Positions 12,701-22,600 are shown, counted from the first letter of the stretch. The stretch: DNA of 39,515 nt from Dimargaris cristalligena (GCA_027576995.1 JANBQC010000244.1:1-39515); one strand, 5' to 3'. Notes: generated by a model not told the origin, from the sequence alone. Made by a program: numbers and translations.

Positions 12701-13329
12701 CCCTCTCTACGACCGGAATGGGAGGTGGGAGTCAACAGGCGGATACCAGAGCCATTCCCCATACCCTGGTCACTAAGAAGAGCCTTGGTAGTCTAGCGAC
12801 TAGCTCACCTCGCCCGCTGTCGAAACAACCCCCTCAGGCTCAGCCTACGCTTCGGCGAACTGGACATGTAGAATTAGGTTGGGCTGCAAAGGGCTCGGTT
12901 GCGGCAGTGGAGGGGCATAATACCCCAGGTCCTAACCCTCCCCTTTCACACCATGGCACCCCTTCCACCCAATCCTCCTTCAGTTCGTTCGGTTCGGAGA
13001 TAACTAACCAGTCGACTCGTCATTCTGATCGGCCCGTTACCCACCTAACCCCACCACCCAATCGATTGGTCCATTCCCCCGCCACACCAGCCTCTACCCG
13101 AAAGATCGCCGATAAAAGAAGACCGCCGTCATCAGCCCCGTCCGCCTCTTCTTCCTCTTCCGCCTCATCATCTACTTCTTTATCTTCAACATCAGCATTA
13201 TCGTCTACCACTGCACCATCACTGGCATCCACCACACCCAATAATGCCAATGCATATCCCACTAATCCGCTGACTAGTAGAGGAAACGAGCGCAAACTAC
13301 GGCCCGCCCGACGCTTAACTTCATCTTAG
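6793..13329 (+). CDS. ATG4: Giant Atg4-family cysteine protease (autophagin), 2178 aa
   Basis: A single uninterrupted ORF; the ATG at 6793 lies in CCGCCATG, follows a pyrimidine-rich leader, and is the first ATG in frame. The peptidase C54 core is at about 1524-1900: an entry motif YVVNFPPIP, the nucleophile in DSGWGCMHRTSQMLLA (Cys1632), and Asp1824/His1826 in YLDPHLPQP, followed by a DPSMLLGF block. Atg4 processes Atg8 after its C-terminal Gly and releases lipidated Atg8 from membranes. Typical Atg4 proteins are about 400-500 residues, with some longer fungal forms; this one has about 1500 residues ahead of the core. Most of that is Pro/Ser/Thr-rich and probably disordered, but residues 1-235 and about 907-1130 have the hydrophobic pattern of folded domains that I do not recognise. 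The tail (about 1900-2178) is Ser-rich and low complexity. All three catalytic residues are intact, so the enzyme looks functional. No intron signature was needed. Confidence 0.93.
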   Translation: MNAKLCWRNVLFRRDHGPSSYFRDTMSASSSSDIAHGSHPVDIAVPSGTTSAALHFFFSVRGAAPPAAPSAPLHLFYVELEQNCDTGGETRLSMDLGFYSPGATPVSPTASSHNSQPTFPPSEAGAEVSSVDSDWVHVTDLPSGPHSSYREREYNCEIAWSLPAPPLPAHSSLASRSRTGSRSGTGRSAPPSPTLSAARLTYPVVYKRCQIVSGDTGEVLFDMTYHVRFTDPESFQQPTSSSAKPAELKLPLAPMDTSPSAPWVSPQTPTTRGPTVPPLSQGQCLPYSPLENKGPHEECPLPPLSTSSTNTGSNSLLSDTPSQNSKSKSWLRKTKSVVMNGLLPKKSTESSGDVAESALPALTPTRSATEYNTSWTTPPSNSAPDGGQNTSHRLAEPHQPTVNALAEFERRYFNWPVALQPAPSEDRSPVTFPSSRLNAAKVEPSQVGSPSGDDWEEISSPRLQFIEGPPNSAGQPTYQVVIPPLMTMEGADNGAGPHLHSAAAKRDLFNKLGHWLYNTSPVQFFKRADQKKRIKDRFSDAEPIHLSGHTYYLHSEAKPLPPQPPLSDELIPFPEPPAISRRSSHAPSLAVESTTPPPPSVISPGSSSTFPRRHRRSSFNVIQMFKSQRTPPGTPLAEDQPSVLASPMLPTPPVGPPPPPVSQPLAPANGPSTGPGRRRSSTWSWAQNRPDIPGVKSALPSLSRTPSTYSSFAGSWRNLPSLKSSMSRLPDQAPPSTDNLISGTYPSTSTTPPPFLAFPPRRRSRNTGLAILTSLIPNPKDQHTSSCPSAPLQQSADWCDYPPLPATPRIHYTSSNSPFTTPLAARSRQPSTQRLPIVSPPAGSFPSQPLSVTELDRIDASRRNGTDVPPPPLHVPRPTRRDSISNVFLVDRPIPSHEVPMGRAPLVTFPGKLPFRWASAWFYALPQPELTAGPDPQGLPTTASVQQLAELEIIRNRILALLRPALLDLHLDVGQAGPGGLTVRAHTKLTDLPVKDFRPFGVACGALPAYPFNLDLRITLSPAAEVNAEELTFDYVGRPHLNSSTGSAFPVQTNEVESAALATGLQLAWECDLVWSVPESVITSCQGPTANAATVVVDFLRPMELLLAFLQTEVESIILEVTACQSVFTMTSPRGTWSPASRHNANVPDCSDEQPTSPTHPSGILWRRELYQRQSANFRRFPSYLNRNAFIAPVRDQIQQAMCDITIKAGPLSPSPESSVLPPMVSPLPNPSRRGTDLATAYKDRSTRPNGQLPPTSPSIPIDVVYKSRHRRSISTIPDFATPSKIMSINSAFTPAGMRSGLPARQPALRKVSAPVASPSPFLPGPLDDPWEPCLKGLYNFQAPSAFFNDALGVKTLVSTQEAVTRSAAKSSTPPHPLQAYSIQSVQPPVPPVRSVPVIVHNVGSGIDLGNTPFEGGFDPYRSTPSFPPEVLQRFQELPSDFANFNTAGVDLAPSANHTAPLDHGLTPSGSVASFRPSPIPAPLASSARGTELDDASPNQKGRHYLAVGGLSVSALTPAQMALRAFTRHFGSLFYFTYVVNFPPIPTQATDIREALVELKGLASQAKGAEIISPLAPHWVSTPTPDTREGEATTDSNRTPIRTAVLLPSRSPLVSPDHAFLSSYTSDSGWGCMHRTSQMLLARGYSHLLLGPRFRPSDSGFTSEQVGSYYHILNWFMSDYGPQSYYSIQRMSLEGTQAPFNVPVGGWFSPSVAAHVLKRLTHGHMQCPAHVEVCVDQLIIPERILAGLPATRHPWPTSLPSPSSAKPLILFIPVRLGLEQLNPVYISNLKYLFELPQFLGIVGGQPSKSFYFVSQQGDETFYLDPHLPQPYVPLGPDGVSVFPAAPFHTEAVRSCRITDLDPSMLLGFVFTDTADFCHWWQHKMATWPNPKVPLFSIARLRSTMKPKSGSHKNQGHSQSTSAKPRRSPPRVSAFPDPSPLSHLPNRKSSSHTALDLSTSSVGPQPQQQPPLSTTGMGGGSQQADTRAIPHTLVTKKSLGSLATSSPRPLSKQPPQAQPTLRRTGHVELGWAAKGSVAAVEGHNTPGPNPPLSHHGTPSTQSSFSSFGSEITNQSTRHSDRPVTHLTPPPNRLVHSPATPASTRKIADKRRPPSSAPSASSSSSASSSTSLSSTSALSSTTAPSLASTTPNNANAYPTNPLTSRGNERKLRPARRLTSS

Positions 13330-14852
13330 ATTGGGATAGAAATATAGTCACCATTCTTGAACACTTTTGGGATGTCTGGCACAAGGGTCTTTTATATATG
13401 GAACCCTATATAACATCCCTCTATTTCTATCTTGTTCTTCCCAAACACCTGCATGCTACAGCCATAAATAATCCAGTCCTTGTTGGCCTTCCGCATTCAT
13501 ATATAGCTATTTATATATGCATTCCCATACCAAAATCGGTATATTTGCTTATCAGTTTGTTCATTGGTTTTATATATATATATATACACTTGGTTGATCA
13601 TACTAATCGCAGAAGTTGTAAAATAGTCAACCCGTTGGTCAGTTTCAAATGGTCGTTTAAGTTTCATTGTAATAGGGCATATGCTTGTCCATTCTGGTTT
13701 TTTTTTGTCGTTTTGTCGCCTTGCTATATATTCCGTATCTCAATCTAATAATAACATGTACATTAAGCAGAATTTGGTGATGGGCGATGCCTCAGAAAAT
13801 AATAATAACAGAAGAAAGTTTAGAATATTTCATTATATTTGCCAACCCGTTTATATATGATTTCGGCGGTGATTAATCGGCCGAGAACTTTGGTAACTCT
13901 ACCCCTTAAATTGACAGCCTGGTAACTATACAGTAATTATCATTTATTACACTTCCCATTAACATCGGGGTCAAGCCGAACTAGTGTTGCTGGACATATA
14001 ATTACTAGCAACTAAACAACGAAAACATTCGTGATACGAGAGAGTGTGCATGACAGTGGGAGTTCATGGTATCGTAAAGAAATAAACAAAAACCATTGGT
14101 TAACTTCAGGACAATACTGGACCAAAGGAAAAAATAAAGTAAAAACAGAAAGTGGAAGCGAGAGATATATAGTGCTGAAGAAGATGATAACACCCGTGGC
14201 ACAACTCCAAGCAATAGACCGCATTGGATGAAAAAACTCCAGTCAAGTCAGGTTCAGGATCGGCAAAATTATAAATCATAAAGCATCGTATGGGTTGGAA
14301 ATTGGCTCTAAATTTAGTACTCAACAATAACAATTATAATAATTAAAAAGCCATTGTCAATAGAGCAAGCCAAGTTCCCGCCTACAAATACGTTGTTCTT
14401 TAAAATAAGTGGTATTTGGGTATTGGGTTTTAAATAAATCATTGGGAAACGAGCAGTAGAATGAGGCGATGATTAAAAATGGAGCATAAGCGTTACGCAA
14501 AATATAATAAAAAGCTCAGGATAGCAGCTATAGTAGTAGTCCGTAATTTACATATATGGATAAATAATAAAAATGCAACATTATTTAAGAAAATGGGAGG
14601 GGGGTGGACAACAGATACTAGCATTAACAGCAGCCGTAATGGGTATTAAATTGGGTATACGTATGCAGTAGTAGGGGGTTTTTTAACAAAAAAAAAACTA
14701 AGCATGTAATATAAAATTAATCGTGGCCCAGCCGCGCACTAAGAGGGACTTAAGTACATTACCCCGCCGTTTTCCCAAGCAAGTCATAGTAACAAAACAA
14801 GGTATATTTTGAAAAAGTTTACCATCCAAAGGCTCGAATGGTTCTTTTCGGA
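13330..14852. other. Convergent intergenic spacer, AT-rich
   Basis: This 1.5 kb lies between the ends of ATG4 (plus) and the Rho GEF (minus), and should contain both 3' UTRs and polyadenylation regions. It is AT-rich, with a (TA)n run near 13570-13586 and several AATAA-type motifs on both strands. No gene, tRNA or repeat of note is seen; short ORFs here are AT-biased chance frames. Confidence 0.5.
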
Positions 14853-17800
14853 CTACAAAACGAATCGGTTGTTAATCACATAGGCCCAGCGCTCCAGCTC
14901 GTCTGTCCGGCCCTGGAAGTAATAGATGCCCATACGATCAACCAGGCGAAGCGTTGTTCGGTCAGCCATAAGCGTAGCCGGGTGGACCTTGGTATCTAAC
15001 TTCAGCACGTTCATCAGGTGCTGCCCGTGGGATTCCGTCTTCGAACACTGGAGCATAATGTCATTGAAGAGGTAGAAGTAGAAGATCATGCCGATCCGAT
15101 GCGCCTTAATACCCAGGGGATGTTTACGCACGTTGCGGGTCGGTGTGACTTGCGATTCCAGGTACAGGACGCCCCGGCGGATGAAGCGCCGGTGAGGTTG
15201 GATTAAGTGAATTCGATTTGATCCCCGGATATGATTGGCAATTTGGATAATGCGAACATTGCGTTCTTGCTCCCGTTTCTTCTCGTTAATCTCGTCCGCA
15301 CGTTCCTGGATTTCGGCCAGGGCCTTCACCAGGTCGTCATGATCGGGATGGCTAGCGGGTGTATTCTGTAGCAATTGATCAAGTAGAAGTTTGTAACGGG
15401 GTACGCGTTGTACGGGAAGGAGGAGGTAACTGAGCAGATTGATTTGGTTGTGGTGGGGGTGTCGCTTAGCCAGACTCAAAAACTTGGCGAATTTCTTCCG
15501 ACTCTTCTCCAGGTCCGTAAGGAGCTGGGCAGCGTGGTCAAAGTTGTTAACATAGACCGAGTAAATGCGAATAAATGCGGCATTGCGTAAAAACACTTTC
15601 CCGACCCGAGCCTTTGCATCATCCCGGATAGTCTGCTCCAGTTCCGGTAGAATATGGTCGCGGTGGAACATGAGGATAGTATCGACGTTGCCGAATATCG
15701 TTTTCATTTCCACGGGGGAAAGCACCCCACGGAATTTGGTCGCGAGTTGCTCGGCCTCGTTCTGGTTGTTCGTCGTAGACTTGAAGGATTTCATAAGGGA
15801 TGGTCCGCCGAAGGGGGTGGCCAAGGAGGTTGACAAAATGGGGTGGTGGTGGCCATGGGAAGGGTTAGGAGTAGTGCCGAAAACACTTCCACCCGGGGTC
15901 GGCAGTTGGCTGCTTCCACCGCTGGTACTGTCCAAGTCTTGTAGGGAATCCTGAGAAATCTTGTGCTGGTGGGAGTGAAAGTGCGACGTCTCGGAAACAC
16001 CCGAAGTATGGGTCATCGGATGAGCAGCCCGCTGGTGCGAGAAGTATGAATCAGCCGGGGGATGCATCGCGGCTTCGGGTAATGTATGCAGTTCGTAACT
16101 GGATGAGCCACCGCCGCTAGGGTCCCGTTGGTGCATGGTCAATGAGTGCTCCACTTCACTGCTGGATTTACCGACAGCCGGCAGTAATGATGTAGGGTGG
16201 CCCCCGGTTTCAGCACTAACCTCGACCCCACAGAGTTTGGCCATTGAGGGGTCGATTGGACACATGTAGATAGACACAAGGCTCATAAGACAATCCACAT
16301 AAGTACGCTCCGTATCCAGAATCTCGGATAGGATATTGGCCCGCTTAGTAGCGCACGTAGTTGCTGGTGGGGTTACTTGTGGGGGATGCCATTCGCCGAG
16401 GTGGCTTCGATCAGAAACACTGCCGGAAGCGCCTCGGCGGACATTAGCCAAAGTGTTCAAAGGATCCGCAGAAACGCGCCGCAGGATGGCGTGTGAGTTG
16501 GGCTCTGACGTCTGCATGGTTCCATACTTAATTTTCATCTCCAACTGATGGGTTTCCGCCGTTCCGGGATCCAAATCCCACTCGTCCCGTAGTAGTCCCA
16601 AAAGTCGGTAAAGGTCGGGCATGGGTTGCGACGATCGTCGACCCATGGCTTCGGGAAGACCGGTCGAATTATTGGCGGAAGCTGAGGTATCATCCGATTG
16701 GCCACTTGCCGAGGGGGCAAAGGATTCGCCAGAGAATTTTCGGGTGGGAGCGCCTAGGGCAAATGGGCCTTGCATGTTCGGCCTGAGTGCCCCCTCGGAA
16801 CGGGCATGCTGAAGGGTTGATGAATTAGGCAGAGGCGGGAGGGGCCGGTTCAAAATGGCCGGGTCAATACTGGTAAACATGGCTGGAGCATGGCCTTGGG
16901 CATTTGTATGGTGGTAGAATGGGCGGGGGTGCCTACTGGTGGTGTCCTGAGAGGAACTGTCGGTAGTTGAGCTGGAGTCGAACCTGTCCCCCGATGCTCG
17001 GTGGTCAAACGAGCTGAGTGACGATTGGGACTGATCCGAAACACTAGTGGTCATTGATGATCCCGAATTGCGCTGGGATGGAGTGGTTTTGGCCGCCACC
17101 GTAGGGGAGTCGGTGGCCATATCATCTGAATGATCGGGGGACATCGCCGAGGCCGGAATGGGGGGAGTTCCGGGCATATTAAGATTAAGGGCATCGCCAG
17201 GCTTAGCCAGCACCAAGGGGCTATGGGGAGTGGATTGAGACACCTGACCACTGACTGGGTTTTGCAAGTGAGAATTGGGCCCTAAAACCTTGGAATCGGG
17301 GGTAACTTGGGACGCCATTGATTGCATTAAATCATCTGGCTTGTCGATCAGTGATGCGGACTTTAGGGAGCTTGCGCCTGGAGTATGAGTGAATGCGAGA
17401 GGAGGCGGATTAGTGGAGGGTCCCAACAGAGTCCGGCTCGGCGTCGCATCTTTCGCTTCAGACTGACTGGTGATATTCAGACCAGCCTTACTGAGAGAGT
17501 CGTTTGTGGGAATGGGGGAATTTTCCTCCATTTCAATAGGGCGGACTTTGGGGCTCATAGGAGGGCTGGCGTAGGGCCTCCGATTCGTGCCAATGTCGGC
17601 ACGTGGAGTAGCAAAATGATCAGTGGGACCGGTTCTAATTTCGCTAGGCAACCCAGTCCCCGGGGCACCAGGAGCAAGCCCAGAACTCGGTACGGATTGG
17701 GGTAGAATATTGGTATGCACCGCCGGAGTATTAGGGGCCGAATTGGCAATTGGGATAGGGACAGGGAGGAACGGGGACGGCCGGTCACGGGGCAATGTAG

Positions 17801-19694
17801 CCATGTCCATGGTTGGAGTGAGTGGGCTGGGCCCAGGGGAAGCCATCGGAGGGAATTGGATGGGTTTGTATATTTCGATGGGGGCCGGGCTGGGCGACGG
17901 ATGGATCGGCTGGCTAGGAATAATCGACGGTACGGCCGTGGGGAGTGGCGGGGAATCCCCCTTTTTACCCCGACTGCTAAAGACACTGAATAGCTTTTTG
18001 CCGGGGAAGGGACTGTCTTTCTTTCCGGACATGTTACTTTTGGGGGTATCGCATGGACTGGGGTTGGCAGTCACTGCACTTGAGCTGGTCTGGAAAGACA
18101 TGCCCGGCTGAGTTGAAGTGGGGGAGGGTGGAGTAGAAGAATTGTGAGCGTGGCTACCGCTGGCGGATAGTGACCATGCGTTGGCCAAAGCAGGCGATGA
18201 AGCCTGTCGATGCAAATTGGTACTGGGCCGCTGGTTGAGTCGAATTAATGGGGAGCCACGCGACCATGTCTTGTGGGGGGAAGGGGGGCGAGAGTGGGGC
18301 AAGGAATCATACGAGTTGAGGGACAGTTGGCTGAGGTCAGGGAGATTGGACTCGGCTTGGCCGTGGTTGTAACTCTGAGGCGGAAACCTTGTTTCATTGA
18401 CAGGAAGTCGGTTGGTAGCGATCGGATATGGCGTAGCGGTAGACGACCCGTGGGCCGAGTATGTCATTTGAAGCGACGCATCCCCCCTGGGCCCAGGCGC
18501 ACCCATTGCGGTATGTGTATTTACAGTCGGGGTTGGTTCATACTGTGGCACTACGTTGGATGGTACTGGCATAGAGACGACGTCCACACTTGAGGCAACC
18601 AAGGGTGTGTCACCCGTGTCCTCGAGAGTTTTACAACCCGGCTGGGGTGGCGAATCGCTCCTGCGACTGGCCTTTGCCCCGTAGGGCCGAATCATCTGAT
18701 TGACCAACCTGAGGGCATTCTTGGTTATGGAATGCCCCTTAGGCTTGATCCCCGCCAGGTCAGTAATGCTTTCGCCCTTGCGTTTAATTCCGCCGGCCAC
18801 TGGCTGATCTAGGGGGCAGTACGGAGCGCCACCGTTAGTCGTGTGCCAAGTACGCTCCGAATCAGCTACCGAATGTGCCGATGAGGCGACATTCGAGGAG
18901 TGTACTACTCCAGCAGAGGGGTACTCATAGGGGGCATTGGGTACTGGTGGAGTGACTGGCTGGGTGGACAAGAGGAAATGGGTTCCGGTGGCGTGGTCGG
19001 ATAATCGAAGCAGGGGGGCAAAAAAGTCCAGGGCTAGTTTGGTGAAGGGGTTGCCTCGAATATGGAAAGCGACCAGAGAGTCCTGCAGTAGGCCTACATA
19101 GCTGGGGATGGTCATGAGATGGTTATAGCTCACGTCCAGCACCCGCAGACTGGTCAAGTTGGTTAAACTAATGTCTAAAAACGGGAGCTGGTTGTGGGAG
19201 AGGTCGAGTACTTCAAGGTTGGTCAACTGGCCCACGGCATCGGGAAACCGGCTGATCCGATTGTGGTCAAGGTATAGTTCGCGTAGATTGTAGAGAAACC
19301 CCAGCTCGTAGGGTAACTCGGAGAGCTGATTACGGGAGAGGATCAGTGTGGATAGGCTATAGTAGTCCCGGTAGAGGGTTGGAGGCACTTTCATGAGGCC
19401 ATTGTTGCTGAGGTTGAGAACTTCACAGGGACCTTGCGGCATCGGTAGCGCAGTTAGTGATCGGTTGGATAGATCAAGGCACTTGTTATAGGCCGTCTCG
19501 CAACTGTCGGCCATGGAGCTGCGAGTGGTTGTGGGTAGGGAGCCTACGGCAACGACGGGGGTCTGGCTATCGCTCCACAGCTCCGAACCGGAAGAGACGG
19601 ATACCTGACTACTGGTCAAGGTAGTGGGTGGGGGGTGACCGACCAAGGGCTTGTCCGCCCCCTGGGACTGTGGGGTCGCAGTGTGGGGCACCAT
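14853..19694 (-). CDS. LRR-DH-PH Rho guanine nucleotide exchange factor, 1613 aa
   Basis: A single long minus-strand ORF ending in TAG. I start it at the first ATG (19694, context TTCCATGG); the frame stays open upstream only through a non-ATG codon to an in-frame stop. Residues 73-225 form about six leucine-rich repeats of the LxxLxLSxNxL type. Residues about 250-1110 are Ser/Pro/Thr-rich and probably disordered. A DH (RhoGEF) domain spans about 1115-1475: it opens with ILSEILDTERTYV and includes LLSYLLLPVQRVPRYKLLL, the conserved long helix, and DEINEKKREQE. A PH domain follows to the end (about 1485-1613), with RRFIRRGVLYLES and YFYLFNDIMLQ. DH-PH proteins load Rho/Cdc42/Rac GTPases with GTP at membranes. 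About 155 residues rich in Ser, His and Gly (about 1148-1305) interrupt the DH domain after its first helix. The target GTPase cannot be told from sequence. Confidence 0.9.
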   Translation of the reverse strand: MVPHTATPQSQGADKPLVGHPPPTTLTSSQVSVSSGSELWSDSQTPVVAVGSLPTTTRSSMADSCETAYNKCLDLSNRSLTALPMPQGPCEVLNLSNNGLMKVPPTLYRDYYSLSTLILSRNQLSELPYELGFLYNLRELYLDHNRISRFPDAVGQLTNLEVLDLSHNQLPFLDISLTNLTSLRVLDVSYNHLMTIPSYVGLLQDSLVAFHIRGNPFTKLALDFFAPLLRLSDHATGTHFLLSTQPVTPPVPNAPYEYPSAGVVHSSNVASSAHSVADSERTWHTTNGGAPYCPLDQPVAGGIKRKGESITDLAGIKPKGHSITKNALRLVNQMIRPYGAKASRRSDSPPQPGCKTLEDTGDTPLVASSVDVVSMPVPSNVVPQYEPTPTVNTHTAMGAPGPRGDASLQMTYSAHGSSTATPYPIATNRLPVNETRFPPQSYNHGQAESNLPDLSQLSLNSYDSLPHSRPPSPHKTWSRGSPLIRLNQRPSTNLHRQASSPALANAWSLSASGSHAHNSSTPPSPTSTQPGMSFQTSSSAVTANPSPCDTPKSNMSGKKDSPFPGKKLFSVFSSRGKKGDSPPLPTAVPSIIPSQPIHPSPSPAPIEIYKPIQFPPMASPGPSPLTPTMDMATLPRDRPSPFLPVPIPIANSAPNTPAVHTNILPQSVPSSGLAPGAPGTGLPSEIRTGPTDHFATPRADIGTNRRPYASPPMSPKVRPIEMEENSPIPTNDSLSKAGLNITSQSEAKDATPSRTLLGPSTNPPPLAFTHTPGASSLKSASLIDKPDDLMQSMASQVTPDSKVLGPNSHLQNPVSGQVSQSTPHSPLVLAKPGDALNLNMPGTPPIPASAMSPDHSDDMATDSPTVAAKTTPSQRNSGSSMTTSVSDQSQSSLSSFDHRASGDRFDSSSTTDSSSQDTTSRHPRPFYHHTNAQGHAPAMFTSIDPAILNRPLPPLPNSSTLQHARSEGALRPNMQGPFALGAPTRKFSGESFAPSASGQSDDTSASANNSTGLPEAMGRRSSQPMPDLYRLLGLLRDEWDLDPGTAETHQLEMKIKYGTMQTSEPNSHAILRRVSADPLNTLANVRRGASGSVSDRSHLGEWHPPQVTPPATTCATKRANILSEILDTERTYVDCLMSLVSIYMCPIDPSMAKLCGVEVSAETGGHPTSLLPAVGKSSSEVEHSLTMHQRDPSGGGSSSYELHTLPEAAMHPPADSYFSHQRAAHPMTHTSGVSETSHFHSHQHKISQDSLQDLDSTSGGSSQLPTPGGSVFGTTPNPSHGHHHPILSTSLATPFGGPSLMKSFKSTTNNQNEAEQLATKFRGVLSPVEMKTIFGNVDTILMFHRDHILPELEQTIRDDAKARVGKVFLRNAAFIRIYSVYVNNFDHAAQLLTDLEKSRKKFAKFLSLAKRHPHHNQINLLSYLLLPVQRVPRYKLLLDQLLQNTPASHPDHDDLVKALAEIQERADEINEKKREQERNVRIIQIANHIRGSNRIHLIQPHRRFIRRGVLYLESQVTPTRNVRKHPLGIKAHRIGMIFYFYLFNDIMLQCSKTESHGQHLMNVLKLDTKVHPATLMADRTTLRLVDRMGIYYFQGRTDELERWAYVINNRFVL

Positions 19695-22600
19695 GGAAAT
19701 ACGCGGGGAAAGGAAGATCCTATTCGATCTAAAGGTGCTGGCCAACAAGAGTTAAGAAGGGGGCAGTGAGTGAAATTAATCAACGCGAGAAGGGGTGATT
19801 CGAATACACACGCACACACACGGATATCCCTAGGATAGGAACGTGGATAGCCCAATGGACGATGTTGCTCTGGAAATCCCTAAAAACAAAATAGCCCAAG
19901 GAAAGCGATATATAAATTACAAAGTGAGAAAAAAATGAGTTCCAGTAAAGGGAAGAAAATGGGTGATTAGACATCAGTAGGCCTATGACCCCTCTGGCAT
20001 GCGAGGTGCCAAGATTAGCACCTTGGGGTATAATCAGAATCGTTAGGCCGTAGGTGGAATTGGAATGCGTCAGGGGTCAAATTGACAATATACACCGGGT
20101 CCCACCGGAAGGACTGAGAGGATGCTCGTCCCACCTTCCCAAAAATTAAATATGGATCAATGTGATAAAGAACAATGGGGGGAAATACACAATTTCGCCA
20201 ATCCAGCAGCTGAAAGTAGGACTAGTATGCTTGAGAAATGTACCGAAGCAATAACACTGCCGAATAGGTATGCTATTTCCAAAGACGCAGAAACACCAAT
20301 TATGAAAAAGACGGTTCGATGGGATTGTCGCTAATTGAGGAACTTAGAACTAAATTTCAGAAAAAGTACACTGTAGGTCTGAAGAACCATAGGTATTAAA
20401 GGAGTGTCTGAGGCGAATCCAAGGCAAGCTAATGCACGAATAGGAGAGTGCTAGTAAGCAATTGAGAGGGGGAAAATGGCGGTAATAATAAAATAGACCA
20501 AGCAGTGTGGAGAGGTGCAAAGAGGTGTGAAGAAGGTAGCACATATACCTGCACCAGACAACCCACCCATGACCCAATGGCGCTGCGGAGGCATGGGCAC
20601 ACCCACACTCAATCAGGTTGAATCTGTGGGTGCCTGTACTGCCTCTGAGCCAGAAGTGATTGGAAATCGGGGGAAGAATCGCAGACCATGGGGGGAGGGA
20701 GTGGGAGAGGGGAAGGGCACCACTGACCTCCTTCAACCTTTCCCGTACAACTAACCAGTCGACCATGTCGCCGCTCAAGGGCGGTTATAAGTCGGCAGAA
20801 AAGACGTCGTATTGACAAGGTCCCAGAGGGTGAGGGAACCTTCGGTAGGGACACCGCAGGGTCACAAAGAAAATGGGATAGTATAACGGGAGGGGGGAAT
20901 AAAGGGACACTAGCCTGTGAACGCGGGGTGTGGTATGAACCCCACCACCACTCACCCGGTGACCTAACTTTAGCCTACAGTGTGGAGGGGGGGCTCAGTG
21001 GGAGTTTTCTTAGCGTATGTTGTCCAGCATGGAGCTGGGACTGCCTCCAGAAGTAGGAAACCCGGCTAACTGGGCCTGAGGGAACTTAAAGTGAAGATGG
21101 GTGACGATACTTACTCTATTGGACACAGTCAAGGAGCGGTGAAGGCACTAAAAATAGTGGAACAAGCCAGGTAGAGTCACACCAGTGTAACGAATGGCCG
21201 AGTGAGGTAATTTGAACCGGGTCTAGTAGGTTGGGGACTGGGTGAGAGAGAAGTGGAGTGTGGAGAGGAAAGTCGGTCACTTGGACAGTTAGAATTAGAG
21301 GAAATGTAGAGATACTAAAGAGAAGATAGAGAGACAAGGGGGAAAGAGTCGACGGGTATAAAAAAGGTCGAGGGGTTAGAATAACGCTACTGATTTTAAA
21401 GGATGGCAATAAGAAATAGTCAGAAGCCAGAAAGAAATGCGGTGGGCGTAAGAGAAATAAGGAGAGGGAGGGAAAAGCCTGGCGCGGCGGTCGGTAAGTG
21501 GATACGTATTAATGCAGAGGCTTTTTGGTGAGAGGTGAGGCCAGCGTAAACTAAAGTTCCAATTAATCCGCTGAAAGATAGAGTGGAAGAGAAAAGAAGC
21601 AGGTGGGAAAGGCGACCGAAGAACCGGGGGAGGTATATAAGGTAGGAGTTGTATATGGAGAAGCAGCCCCACAGGCAGTTGCTGCCCTAGGAAATACAAC
21701 ACTGGAAGAAAAAGGGACTGGGCTGAAAGACAGCTTGGAAGAGTGGCGGGGAATTGGGGATATATTGAATAGGAGCGGCGGGAGAGGGCCAAGCATAAAT
21801 ACAGGTGAGGAAGACAGTTCTTGGAAAACGATCATAACAGAAGACCGCATAATAATAAAGAGGTTAATGGGGAGGGAGCTAAATAATAAAAATAAACCAT
21901 AGAGAGGAAAGGGGGGGAGAGGTGTGAAGGGGGAGGGAGAACGGTGATTGCTTAGGCTAACCGAAGAAACCTTGCGCGAAGCCTCTCTCCTTATTTATCT
22001 CTCTCTCTCTCTATGTTGGCAGTTATGTGGCCCACGATTTGTTGTGGGTTAAAGATATTGACGTATAGGGAGGGATTACTGTTTTGGGTAATGAGAACAA
22101 AATAATACCGAGCGAGTGAGGGCAATCCTCATTAAAGGACGTTAGACTAAAGCTTACCGACAGAGGGAGTAGATCGCTGGGTGGATAATTGGAGTGCAGG
22201 GGCGATGGCCAAAGGGGGGTATTTTAGAGGGTTAAGGGAGGGACGATCCAGGCAGATGATGAAGATGGGCCGGCTCTAGACGAGATAGGTGGGAGAGTGA
22301 GCGATAAGATGGAGCAGTGAAGATCCTGATGCAACAGCAAGTATGGGCGGTGTTGACTGACAGGTATGGGCGGAGTATCGGTCAAATTAATGAACACTGG
22401 GAATATGAAAAGGAACCAGCGAGAGGAGATACAAGTAAAGTAGAATCAAATAAAGGAAGGTAAAGGAAAGGAAAGTTGAGTTAAGTTAAGTAGAGAAAGA
22501 AAGAAAGCAGGCAAGGAGAGAAGCGCGGTCAAGAGGGGTAAAAAGGGCAACTGGGATGATATGATTGCATGTATGCGCGTTGAGTCGTCCGTCAGTATAT

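Noticed and set aside
15565..15954. 129-codon plus-strand ORF opposite the DH domain
   Set aside because: It is the complement of a conserved domain-coding stretch and has no features of its own.
17555..18111. Overlapping ORFs on both strands within the Rho GEF middle region
   Set aside because: They lie in Pro/Ser-rich low-complexity coding sequence where alternative frames stay open by composition; no start or leader signals.
20122..20334. 70-codon ATG-started ORF upstream of the Rho GEF
   Set aside because: Its composition is protein-like, but there is no leader, domain or conserved phrase; length is within chance.
21376..21850. Minus-strand ORFs rich in Pro, Ser, Leu and Phe
   Set aside because: They are what a C/T-rich strand translates into and carry no domain; treated as part of the purine/pyrimidine-skewed block.
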